Assembly (NCBI GenBank): GCA_963978895.1
Contig: OZ022247.1
Coordinates: 16,314,312 to 16,378,311, forward strand
Reading direction: 5' to 3'
DNA length: 64,000 bases
Origin: Erpobdella octoculata
Taxonomy: Eukaryota; Annelida; Clitellata; Hirudinida; Erpobdellidae
In this document: positions 12,290 through 21,930 of the stretch, in pieces
How positions within the stretch are numbered: position 1 is the first letter of the stretch
Layout: every line of letters starts with the position of its first letter
Translations under genes and position numbers: made by a program
Notes under the pieces: generated by a model
The model's input: the letters and a program-made list of their open reading frames with translations, nothing else
Databases searched by the model: none
Told to the model about the DNA's origin: nothing

Positions 12290-12425
12290 TGTTGTTTTTA
12301 TTTTATTACTTTTCGGCAACTTCCAAGGTTTTGATAAAACGCTTTTCGGCAACTTCGACGTTATTAGCGAAAATCGATTTTCGGCAACTCCAGACGGCAC
12401 CTTTTTGCCATCTTCAGAGCCGTTT
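12290..12425 (-). mobile_element. Degenerate PLE-type 3' end remnant
   Basis: On the minus strand near 12418-12375 the text GGCT-CTGAAGA-T-GGC...GCC starts like the intact ribozyme at 20393-20436, but the GAAA and the following helix are lost. GGCAAC words repeat at 12305, 12348 and 12384. Confidence 0.4.
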
Positions 12426-12465
12426 AACTTTTTTTTAAATAAAATGCAGTGACTATAGAAATTAA

Positions 12466-12895
12466 TAGGGATGTCACGGGTAGTACTTTTTGGATATTTC
12501 GGGTTCGGGTTTGTGAAACTAGAGTTTTCGGGTTCGGGTTTGTAAAACTCGAGTTTTCGGGTTCGGGTTTGTGAAACTCAAGTTTTCGGGTATAAAAAGT
12601 TTCAAACAATTTTTTTTAATTCCACTAATATTTTTAAATAAAGGTACAAATTCTGAGTTTGAATATACCATATAGTGTAAAAAAATAAATAAAATTAATA
12701 AAGATATAGCAAATCAAAGATCACATACCGCTGTGGTAATAGTTATAACGCCGGTACGCGATCTTTGATTCGCTATATCTTTATTAATTTAATTTTTTTA
12801 CATTATATGGTATATTCAAACTCAGAATTTGTACCTTTATTTAAAAATATTAATTAAATTTAAAAAAAATTTTGAAACTTTTTATGCGACTACCT
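12466..12895. mobile_element. hAT-like terminus with tandem repeats, joined to a large palindrome
   Basis: From 12466 (TAGGGATGTCACGGG) three units of about 29 bp of the form TTTTCGGGTTCGGGTTTGTG follow. They lead into a palindrome: arm 12592-12735 is the near-perfect reverse complement of 12757-12893, with a loop of about 20 bp. Subterminal simple repeats are a feature of the other hAT elements in this window. A foldback MITE is likely; the right-hand terminus and TSD are not identified. Confidence 0.5.
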
Positions 12896-12898
12896 AGG

Positions 12899-12919
12899 AT
12901 AGGGTTAGGGTTAGGGTTT
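12899..12919 (+). repeat. Short interstitial TTAGGG run
   Basis: About three GGGTTA units. TTAGGG is the ancestral metazoan telomere repeat, but three units can arise by chance or inside a TE. Confidence 0.4.
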
Positions 12920-13086
12920 AATTTTAATAAGGAATTGCAATTTTACCAAATGCAATCACGGCGAACCGCCGGGGTAATAGCAGAGACCGTGGTCAGTGCT
13001 ATTGACAAGGCGCGCGCCATGGCAATAAGCTCGAAATTGCTATTGACACGGCAGAACGTATTAGTAATATTATTATTATCACATTC

Positions 13087-14889
13087 CTCGCTCCATCTTT
13101 CAGGCAGTTAGACTGTGTGCCGCATAAAACAAAAAGTAAGGACAGCTTCAAGAGGAAACTTGGAAATGATCTTGAAAGTTGGATTATTCAAGAGTCGAAT
13201 GTGGTGATAGATCGTTTAAATAATGGAAATACTGTTGAAACAGAAGAAGCTAGTCAGTCCAGGTTTTTAATTGAATAATTTTTTAGCCACTATTTTTATT
13301 CTTTCTTATTGATAATTATCTATCTCCCAGTATCTTTTATTTTGTTTTCACTTCCTATTTTATTTACTTTGTTTTTATGTTGTTAAACTTGTGTGTATTA
13401 TTTTAGAATGTCATTGAAACGAAAAGTGAACCACCTTCAAAAAGAGCCCGCATTGATCCGTGTGCCAGCCTTCGAGATGGCATGTCAGCATCTGGAGTCA
13501 AAACTACTGCTGTAGTGCACTCAGGCAAAGATGACTTAGCAACTTACAAGGAAATGCTAGTGCCAAGCTCACATAATGGACCTCTTCTCTTTTGGAAACA
13601 GCATAGCAACAAATTTCCAGTTTTGGCCGGTATCCAAGGCTTATACACGCGTGCGGCCTTTACACGAAAGCGGCCTATATGCGCTAAAATACAGTAGATT
13701 AGAGAAGGAGACAACATGGAAAAGTTGCACAGAACTCTTCCTCTTGCAAAAACCAGTCGAACTGCCACACTAACTGCGCTGGAATGCAGCCTTATATATA
13801 CAAAATGCCTAACTGATTCACAGACTAGAAATCAATACCAATTAATATTAAGTAGGCTGATGAAATCACGCAATTATCTCGCTAAATCTCGATCACTAAC
13901 GTATCAAATTTTAATAGACCATAAAGATATATATAATCTTGAGCCCATGAGATTTTTATAACAAAATATTCAGTAGAAATGTCGCTACAATAAGAAACGT
14001 GCACCAATTAATAATTGCGGGATTACGTGCGCCCTGATTATTCAAGAGTCGAATGTGGTGATAGATCGTTTAAATAATGAAAATACTGTTGAAACAGAAG
14101 AAGCTAGTCAGTCCAGGTTTTTAATTGAATAATTTTTAGCCACTATTTTTATTCTTTCTTATTGATAATTATCTATCTCCCAGTATCTTTTATTTTGTTT
14201 TCACTTCCTATTTTATTTACTTTGTTTTTATGTTGTTAAACTTGTGTGTATTATTTTAGAATGTCATTGAAACGAAAAGTGAACCACCTTCAAAAAGAGC
14301 CCGCATTGATCCGTGTGCCAGCCTTCGAGATGGCATGTCAGCATCTGGAGTCAAAACTGCTGCTGTAGTGCACTCAGGCAAAGATGACTTAGCAACTTAC
14401 AAGGAAATGCTAGTGCCAAGCTCACATAATGGACCTCTTCTCTTTTGGAAACAGCATAGCAACAAATTTCCAGTTTTGGCCGGTATCCAAGGCTTATACA
14501 CGCGTGCGGCCTTTACACAAAAGCGGCCTATATGCGCTAAAATACAGTAGATTAGAGAAGGAGACAACATGGAAAAGTTGCACAGAACTCTTCCTCTTGC
14601 AAAAACCAGTCGAACTGCCACACTAACTGCGCTGGAATGCAGCCTTATATATACAAAATGCCTAACTGATTCACAGACTAGAAATCAATACCAATTAATA
14701 TTAAGTAGGCTGATGAAATCACGCAATTATCTCGCTAAATCTCGATAACTAACGTATCAAATTTTAATAGACCATAAAGATATATATAATCTTGAGCCCA
14801 TGAGATTTTTATAACAAAATATTTAGTAGAAATGTCGCTACAATAAGAAACGTGCACCAATTAATAATTGCGGGATTACGTGCGCCCTG
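13087..14889 (+). pseudogene. hAT transposase remnant within an 854-bp tandem duplication
   Basis: Units 13182-14035 and 14036-14889 are about 99 percent identical; I count roughly six differences. The segment looks exonic: after a TTTCAG acceptor near 13104 comes text ending ESWIIQESNVVIDRL, then a second acceptor (TTTTAG near 13406) and SEPPSKRARIDPC...LATYKEM, leading to PLLFWKQHSNKFPVLA, which resembles the start of a hAT C-terminal dimerisation domain. The frame then runs into unrelated sequence (TRAAFTRKRPICAKIQ, stop). So a hAT gene fragment, already truncated, was duplicated recently with GATT at the junctions. Confidence 0.6.
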
Positions 14890-15519
14890 ATTGGCTACGA
14901 CAAAACACACCATCGATAAACAAAAGATACTAAATCGGGTACTTTTAACAGAATCACTTAAGATGCAAACCGATATTATCTACTATAGAAATAAAATAGA
15001 TCTAATTGATAATCAGCACAAAAAAATGGGGGTCCAGCACTGACACACCTCCCACCCAAAAAGACGATAACCAGTATCTGGTTATCGTTGCAAGAGGTTA
15101 CAACTATGAAGAATATACAACATAAACTGGACGACTGGCACAATAAAAAAAACCTACATACATCATTGAATGGAATATACTACACTCAAACATAAATATA
15201 AACATTGCAAACTAAAAAGAAATGCTTGTCATCTTCTTCCATCTTCCATCGTTATGCTTGGACTTCAAAGTCTTTACATAACATTTTCAAAGATTCAGCA
15301 TCTTCATCCAAATTGTGGATTTGCTAGGAAATCATCTTCTTCTCGGTTCGGTTCATCTAAATGAATCAACTATCAAAGGTTCATCCGAGGCTGCCCATTA
15401 TGGTTATAATAATCAACGGAAAGAAAACATCACCTACTCCATCCAAAGAATATTTTAAACTCGAAGTAATAGACAAACCGGATGAATCTACACAATAAAA
15501 AGACTTAAATTCGGGACAA
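14890..15519 (-). mobile_element. 3' flank of the Gmr1-like element with polypurine tract
   Basis: On the minus strand a purine tract (GGGTGGGAGG, complement of 15048-15057) is followed by TGTGTCAG, which fits a polypurine tract and the first bases of a 3' LTR. The LTR body would extend towards 14890. I could not find a matching 5' LTR, so LTR extent is unresolved. Confidence 0.45.
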
Positions 15520-16940
15520 AAATTCTGCGACAGAATTATCGCGTTCTCTCCTATATTTAAACATTAGGTCATATTCCTGTAAAGCCAATGCCCACCTATT
15601 AAGCTTTGCACTCTTAGGGGCAGCTTCGGTTAAGTAAGTAAGTGAATTGTGGTCCAAGAAAACAACTCTCGAAAAAAGAATCCACTGTCGGAATTTATTG
15701 AGTGCCCAAACTACCGTGAAAGCTTCGCGCTCAATCGTTGAACACCTAACCTATGTTGATGTAAGCTTCTTGCATGCAAAAGCTATTGGGATTTCCTGAT
15801 TATTTCTATCCCATTGGAAGAGACAACAACCTACTGCTAACGAACTAGCATCTGTAGATAAACCAAACGGTTGGGTATAATTGATTGTATTAAGGTTAGT
15901 AAAATTAGATAAATACACGGTAAGTTTATCTAAAGCTAATTGATGTCTCTCCTTCCAATCAATTTTGGTTGGCATATTTGTAATTTCTAAAATAGCTAAA
16001 GAAGCCAATCAATCATTCTCCTTCCCTCTTATTTGCTGGGGGTTTAATGTCTTTAACAGTACAAATCTTAATAGGATCAGGGGCTATATGACCTGATCCG
16101 ATAACATGACTAAGGAATGTTATCTGACTTTGAGCAAAACGACATTTCTTTAAACTGAGCATCAAACCATATTCTTGAATTAAGCTCAAGAATTTTGTCA
16201 GATGTTCTAAGTGTTCATCCCAATTTGATGAATGAATATCGAAGTCATCGATAAAAGATTCAGTAAAGGAACGTGTCCTGAGCAATTCAGAAATGACTCG
16301 CATAAATGTATTCCTCGCCGATATCAATCCGAACGGCATCTTTAAAAATTCAAACACACCTTCTTCACAGGCAAACGCTGTCAACCATTTTGACTCTGGT
16401 TTCATCGGGACTTGCAATTACCCACTTTTGGCATCGAAACAACTGATGTATTGTGCTCTTCCTACGTTCTGCAGAGCATCAGAAATATCCGGAATGGGAA
16501 AACAATCATTTTTTGTGAAATGGTTCACGTGTCGATAATCTACGGCCAAACGAACACCTCCTTGACCTTTTGGATCCTTCAACACACACCATCGGACTAA
16601 CCATGGGACTTTGTGAAGGAACAATAATATTTTGTTGAAACATTTCCTGTATCTGGTTCGATACAGCTTTCTTAATAAGTTTGGGGGTCCTGTATGCTTT
16701 CAACTTTTTTGCAATAAAATCAGGCGTAATTTTAATTTCATGACACACACCAGAACAAAGACCTATTTTTTCTGAAAATACCTTTGTGAAATTATCTAGA
16801 ATATTTGCTAATTGGCCTAGTTGTAATTCGCTTAAATGATTTAAAATGTTTTCCTCTATTCTAGTACTGGGTAAGGTAATTTCTATATCGGACTTATCTA
16901 AGACTTCGACTTTTCCAAAGTCTGTCTTCGTCGTAAATGA
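15520..16940 (-). pseudogene. Gmr1-like Ty3/gypsy reverse transcriptase and RNase H, decayed
   Basis: Reading down the minus strand in shifting frames: FSEKIGLCSGVCHEIKITPD (start of RT), SQSPMVSPMVCV, LAVDYRHVNHFTKND, ISCFDAKSG, KWLTAFACEEGVFEF, MPFGLISARNTF, FIDD (active site, usual form FVDD or YVDD), LKKCRFAQSQITFLSHVIGSG, then RNase H with LSTDASSLAVGCCLFQWD, a stop at about 15751, and IEREAFTVVWALNKFRQW, LDHNSLTYL, RWALALQEYDL. Several stops and frameshifts make it non-functional. It follows the integrase (below), so the pol order is integrase then RT. Confidence 0.88.
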
Positions 16941-18198
16941 TCGAACAACTGCTTACCAAAGCCTTTTCGATATGTTCATGGTATTTACGTATCTTGTTGG
17001 CATGCAGATAATATTGATTGCCATCAATTTCAACTATGAAAGAATAAGGTAATTTCACTCGAACAACTGTTCCAGGACCTTGCCATCTGTTCAACATTTT
17101 AGCTTTATTTTTATCTGGTGCTAATATAATAACGGGATCACCTAATTGAAATTTACAATCGGTACTTCTTAAGTTATAATATTTAACATAACGGAGATCA
17201 CTTAAATATTGACTTGGATTTCTTCCTAACTTAAAAGATACTTCTCCCTCATTCACCCATTCTATAAATTAATGTATACAGGCTCACATGTGTTGTGGAA
17301 GAAGGCTTCTCACGAAGACTCCACATAATGAATGGCAATAATTTAAACCATCGTCTTGGATGACCCTTGGCAAACTTATAAATCAAGGTTTTAATACTTT
17401 GATTATAACGTTCCACAAAACCGGCTGCCTCGGGATGTCCTGGAGTATTGAAACGTGGACTGCACCCTAAATATTTTAAGAATTGTTTAGTCAAAGAGCT
17501 CGTGAAACTTCTTCCACAGTCAGAGCTAATAACTCGCAGAATTGAAAAATTCATGAAAATCTCTAGAAGGCAATCACAGACGCCTCGTGCCGTCAATGAG
17601 TGTAAAGGAAAAGCCATCTTGAAAAAAGATCAACTACAACTAGTGCGTAATTGAACATGGGTGGGGGATTCAATGGAAACAATGGACCTATGCAATCCAT
17701 TACAAGATGACTAAAAGAAAATTCATCTCCTCTGGGTATTGGTTGGATCGGAATACGATCCTTCACCTTTACAGATGCTCTCAATTGACATATTTTGCAG
17801 GATTCGCAAAAGTCTTTAACTTTGGTCTCCATCCTTGGGAACCAAAAATTCATGCGAATGCGCTGTAAGGATGATTTAGCCGCCATGCGTCCGGCACACG
17901 GAGCTTCATGACCTAATTGTAAAATAATGGGAATCCGATTAATAGGTAAATATAACTGTTTTGATTTAAGTCCCCACAAAGCTTCCCTATGAAATAACAT
18001 ATCTCCTTCGATAAAGAATCCCTTTTTCTTTTGAAGTGCATATTCCCAAAAGGGTTTTAAAGAAGTGCAATTTCTTTGTTCTCTAACAAAAGAAGTGTTA
18101 GGAACACCCATCCTACTATCATTTATAACAGGAATTCCTGTAAAAGTCTCTTCATTATCAATGGAAACATCTGAGACCTCTTCGGCAGGAATAACCAC
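16894..18198 (-). pseudogene. Gmr1-like integrase lying upstream of RT
   Basis: The minus-strand text has an HHCC zinc finger (LGHEAPCAGR...CESCKICQ), then the catalytic core with first Asp in VMDCIGP, second in VISSDCGRSF and Glu in AAGFVERYNQS, then the C-terminal DNA-binding part (YNLRSTDCKFQLGDPVII, YYLHANKIRKYHEH). There are frameshifts near 17600 and 17255. In ordinary Ty3/gypsy elements integrase follows RNase H. Here it precedes RT, and the link LHANKIRKYHEH-(linker)-FSEKIGLC is continuous. That order, with gypsy-type sequence, defines the Gmr1 group. Confidence 0.88.
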
Positions 18199-18640
18199 GC
18201 CCCAGTCGCTACCTCGTCAACATGTACAGTTTGAACCGATAACGTTCCTGCTGTATCCTCCACCTCATCATCGTTGGCAAAATCCGACAACCACGACAAT
18301 AACACTTCATCCTCTGATATTTTCGCAGGTAAAGAATTTATTAAATCAGCATTTTCCTGAGGAACCACAACCTCATTTAAAGTCTCTGCATCAAGTCTCA
18401 TTAACCCCAGGGTGACTTAACTTAACTTAGGTACAAACGAAAAAAAGACTTTATATTTAGGAGCAATGTTTACAGTCTCATGTGCTTTCTGCACTGGTTG
18501 TAACAGCAGCTCAACACACTCAACTGTTTTGTGTGAACCAACCACATCGACCAGCTCCACCCTTGGTTTATAATTAGTGTTATGATTAATATTTGGTCTA
18601 CTATGAGGTGTATTCTCCCTCACGTCGTTAGATCTTGGAC
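18199..18640 (-). pseudogene. N-terminal part of the Gmr1-like pol or gag junction
   Basis: Minus-strand frames at 18123-18401 and 18417-18623 encode an acidic linker (ISEDEVLLSWLSDFANDDEVEDTAG) and a further stretch. They precede the integrase but show no clear protease or gag motif. Most likely the spacer upstream of integrase, with frameshifts. Confidence 0.4.
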
Positions 18641-18821
18641 GAGCATACTGAATGATATGACACCAAGCAAAGACTTTGGAGGCCGGTGATGATATGCGAA
18701 TTGCCTTGTTAAAGACTGGTCCTTATTTTTAACAGAAAATAAATTAAATAAAAAACTTGATGCAAATTATTTACATTTTAGTTATTGTTTTTTAATATGG
18801 AAAAGTAGGGGGTGTGGTCAA

Positions 18822-18871
18822 ATCGAGTTTGTCCAAAGGGGGGTGCGGGAAAAAAAGGTTAAGAACCACTG
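18822..18871 (-). mobile_element. Terminus of a hAT-type element (CAGTGGTTCTTAACC)
   Basis: On the minus strand the sequence begins CAGTGGTTCTTAACC and continues into TTTCCCGCACCCCCC. This is a terminal motif common in animal hAT MITEs. The other end and the TSD were not found; (TA)n adjoins at 18872-18889. Confidence 0.5.
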
Positions 18872-18889
18872 TATATATATATATATATA

Positions 18890-18985
18890 CGGGCTCGCGG
18901 AGACGAGCCGGAGCTGCTAATTTTTGTGGGAGCCGGAGCCAAAGCCGAAAATATCTGGCAGCTCCGGCTCTCAAAATTTTTTATA
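18890..18985. repeat. GAGCCGGAGC-type inverted repeat block
   Basis: CGAGCCGGAGCTGC and GGGAGCCGGAGCC are mirrored by GCAGCTCCGGCTC about 50 bp later, making a GC-rich hairpin in AT-rich DNA. Probably another hAT subterminal repeat. Confidence 0.4.
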
Positions 18986-19009
18986 AGAGCAGAATTTTTT
19001 TCAAGATGA

Positions 19010-19621
19010 AAAGCTTTGAAATTCTAAAATTATTTGATTGTTTATCTCTTGCAAGTTTCAGCCATCCTCAGGGTTGTTTTGATTGGCTCAATGTAACTAA
19101 AAATTAATGCATACAGTAAATAATAATAATAATTAAAATCGGGGCGAAGAACGTTACAATAAGCAAAATATAATTAAAAAGTAATAAAAGCAAAATAAAA
19201 ATACTTTGAAAAATATATTAATTTAAATCGAGTTCAATTTAAATTTAGTTATATTGAGCATTGGCTCAACCTGGTGATGGCCGCAATGGCTGAAACTTGC
19301 AAGTTGGCTGCTAATAAAAGATTAGATTACAAACCTAGGGAAAGTCTTTTATTTCGTTTTATGTATTTTAAAAAATTAATACAAAAACAGTGTCTTCAAA
19401 ATGGCGTCTTTTTTAAATTAATTCAAAATATAAAAAATTATTTATATTTTAATCTATTTTTTCTTTTCATTTGTTTTTGAATGCATACGAACGATGAAAC
19501 AATTTTTCATTGTAATGTTATAAATAAATAAATAAATAAAAATAAATAAATATATAAATAAATAAATAAGTAAATAAACAAAATAATTAATAAATACATA
19601 AATAAAAAAAATAATGAAATA
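19010..19621. mobile_element. Old PLE remnant with two broken hammerhead-like motifs
   Basis: An inverted pair is present. On the minus strand (about 19085-19045) CTGAGGA-T-GGC runs straight into TGAAACTTGCAAG, so stem II is lost. On the plus strand (about 19272-19312) CTGGTGA-T-GGC...GGCTGAAACTTGCAAGT carries a core A-to-G change. Stem III-like ACTTG/CAAGT remains in the plus copy. A frame after it reads LIQKQCLQNGVFF, resembling the degraded N-terminal PLE motif. Confidence 0.5.
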
Positions 19622-19680
19622 ATGTATATATATATAAAATAATATATATATATACATTATATATATATACATTATATATA

Positions 19681-20217
19681 GTGTACCAATTTTCGTGTCC
19701 GTTTCCACATGGTCAGGTGGAAAATTACATTGGTCATACTAGAACTACTCTGTCTTGTAGATTGACTATGCATTGTCAAAGTGGTGCCATATACCAACAT
19801 ATGTCAACACAACATTCAATCAAACCATCACATAAATTTCTAATTGATAACACCAGTATACTAATGAAAGAAAATCAACCCATTAAGTTAAAATTAAAAG
19901 AAGCTTTAGCCATTAATAAATGTAAGCCTTTAATTAATAAACAATGGTATTCTTTTGATTTAACTCTTAAACTTTTTGGTTCTCTAAATAGTAATAAAAT
20001 TAATAATAATAATAATAAATGTTTTAACTCATTTACAACTTCTGTTAAAAATATGCATGTTAATAGTGCCAATGTTTCTTCAGGTATTTCTTCGTTGAAT
20101 GAATGTTTTGTACCAGACGTTTGTGTTTCAAAGGTTATAGATAATGTATGTGATTCTTCTTCCAGTCACGTCCTTGAAGTTGTCTGTAATTCCGTTGTTA
20201 AAGGCTTTACTAATTGA
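19681..20217 (+). pseudogene. PLE GIY-YIG endonuclease and C-terminal tail
   Basis: The frame VYQFSCPFPHGQVENYIGHTRT starts the endonuclease; LTMHCQSGAIYQHM, KLKLKEALAINKCKPLIN and LTLKLFGS follow as in the long PLE at 21931-23841. After this comes a tail of about 75 residues rich in Asn, Ser and Val, shorter than in the 5782-6705 copy. RT is absent. PLE endonucleases nick target DNA to prime reverse transcription. Confidence 0.85.
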
Positions 20218-20392
20218 TCTTAATTATTTAGTTATTACTGTTATTATTATAATTATTTTAATTTAAATATTTTTTATGTTGTTACATTTGTATATAATGA
20301 ATTTAAATTTTATTTAAATTGTATTTTAATTCCTTTCAATTAGTTGTATCTTTTACCATTTAGTCACTGCATTTTATTTTAAAAAGTTAAAC

Positions 20393-20436
20393 GGCTCTGA
20401 TGATGGCAAAAAATTGCCGAAATAGATCTATTAGCC
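20393..20436 (+). ncRNA. Hammerhead ribozyme (PLE-associated)
   Basis: Stem I GGCT/AGCC, canonical core CTGATGA plus T, stem II GGCAA-loop-TTGCC, GAAA, stem III ATAGA/TCTAT (palindromic), cleavage triplet ATT. This copy has the canonical U at position 7. Confidence 0.83.
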
Positions 20437-20584
20437 TATAAGATTATGGAGTTTGTGTTTGGTAATAAAGTATTTTTAAACCGATTTAGAGTATTGGAAA
20501 AAATTAAAAATAAAATCGATTCAGCCAAGTGCGCCACTTTTTTCAATCGAGTTTGCCTAAAAGAACATATAGCGCCGAAGTATT

Positions 20585-20696
<112 letters not shown>

Positions 20697-20852
20697 TACA
20701 TAGCGAGGTATTAGATTTTCGTTGAGACACGCGCTGTTAAAAACTATACGCCATTTAAGGTTTATTACTTTTTTGCACAGATTTTCAATACGTCGCTTTT
20801 TTATAGTAAACGAACTAGAACTATTGTTTAAAGACATAATTTATTTAATCTA

Positions 20853-20896
20853 TTGCCTACTGGCCAGTTTCGACGAAATTGTCATCTTCAGGGCAA
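20853..20896 (-). ncRNA. Hammerhead ribozyme (left palindrome arm)
   Basis: Stem I TTGCC/GGCAA, core CTGAAGA plus T, stem II GAC-AATTTC-GTC, GAAA, stem III ACTGG/CCAGT, cleavage triplet GTA. Confidence 0.83.
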
Positions 20897-20966
20897 ATAA
20901 ACATCAAACGTAAACATAGAAAAGAAAAAAAAGAACATCTTTTCTATGTTTACGTTTGATGTTTAT

Positions 20967-21010
20967 TTGCCCTGAAGATGACAATTTCGTCGAAACTGGC
21001 CAGTAGGCAA
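20967..21010 (+). ncRNA. Hammerhead ribozyme (right palindrome arm)
   Basis: Identical to the motif at 20853-20896 in inverted orientation; same stems and GTA triplet. Confidence 0.83.
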
Positions 21011-21145
21011 TAGATTAAATAAATTATGTCTTTAAACAATAGTTCTAGTTCGTTTACTATAAAAAAGCGACGTATTGAAAATCTGTGCAAAAAAGTAATA
21101 AACCTTAAATGGCGTATAGTTTTTAACAGCGCGTGTCTCAACGAA

Positions 21146-21146
<1 letters not shown>

Positions 21147-21219
<73 letters not shown>
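21147..21219. repeat. (TA)n microsatellite with one TTT interruption
   Basis: A TA run broken once near 21170. PLE 3' ends point into it from both sides. Confidence 0.93.
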
Positions 21220-21222
<3 letters not shown>

Positions 21223-21389
21223 ATGTAAGATGGCATAAGATTTTCTTTAAGACAAGCTCGATTAAAAATAAGTCTCCATTTAGCCGCTATGAGTTTTATA
21301 GATACTTTCTCAATATTTCGGAACAACGTTTTTTGTTTACTGCAACACGTATTAAGAAAAGTATTAACATTTAAAACTTTCTTTATTTC

Positions 21390-21430
21390 AGACTTACGGG
21401 CCGTTTCGGCTTTCGCCATCTTCAGAGTCT
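21390..21430 (-). ncRNA. Hammerhead ribozyme (left inverted arm)
   Basis: Stem I AGACT/AGTCT, core CTGAAGA plus T, stem II GGC-GAAA-GCC, GAAA, stem III ACGG/CCGT with one unpaired C, cleavage triplet GTA. Confidence 0.84.
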
Positions 21431-21930
21431 GTAAATACGATCGCGTAAAAGGAGGCAAAAGATAAGAAAACATGTAATAACTAAATATACAAATAAACTA
21501 ATATCCTAAAGAAATTATCTCAATAGAAGGATATTAATAAAAATAATCAAATTTAGACAATGTAATTAAATTAACGTACATAAAATAAACTGGAGTTATG
21601 AGGATAAAATAAGTATAATTAAAAACGTTTAATTAAAAGATAAAATAATAGTAGCAGTAATAATAATAATAAAAGCAAGTATTATGATAATAAATGATTA
21701 AATTAAGTCGAAATTACATAAGATATTTAAATAAATAAAATCAAGAATATCTCCGCTTTCGTCGAACAGTGATGTTCTCGTTTGAAAGTAAATGGAGGAA
21801 GGAACTGGATGAGTACGAACAATTGTCATCAATCGGACATTCTTCTTCGACACAGGTGCGCGCGGTATCATCAGGACTAACAGGTTGATCCAAGTCATCA
21901 ACAACGGTCGTGTAAGAACAAGGACTTTCT

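Larger units (their letters stand above)
20703..21147. repeat. Near-perfect palindrome of two PLE 3' ends
   Basis: Arms of roughly 210-220 bp (about 20703-20920 and 20940-21147) are reverse complements around a short A-rich centre near 20920-20945. Each arm holds a complete hammerhead and the N-terminal-motif block (NLKWRIVFNSACLNEN), and each points outward into (TA)n. Identical short frames in both arms show they are nearly identical in sequence, implying a recent origin or gene conversion. Confidence 0.88.

Noticed and set aside
12375..12418. Ninth hammerhead ribozyme on the minus strand
   Set aside because: The CTGAAGA core and GGC/GCC are present, but GAAA, stem III and the matching stem I are absent.
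12899..12919. Telomere or telomere-fusion site
   Set aside because: Only about three TTAGGG units, with no other subtelomeric sign.
19454..19708. Membrane-protein-like Tyr/Ile/Phe-rich minus frame
   Set aside because: Translation of an AAATA/TA-rich simple sequence next to the PLE.
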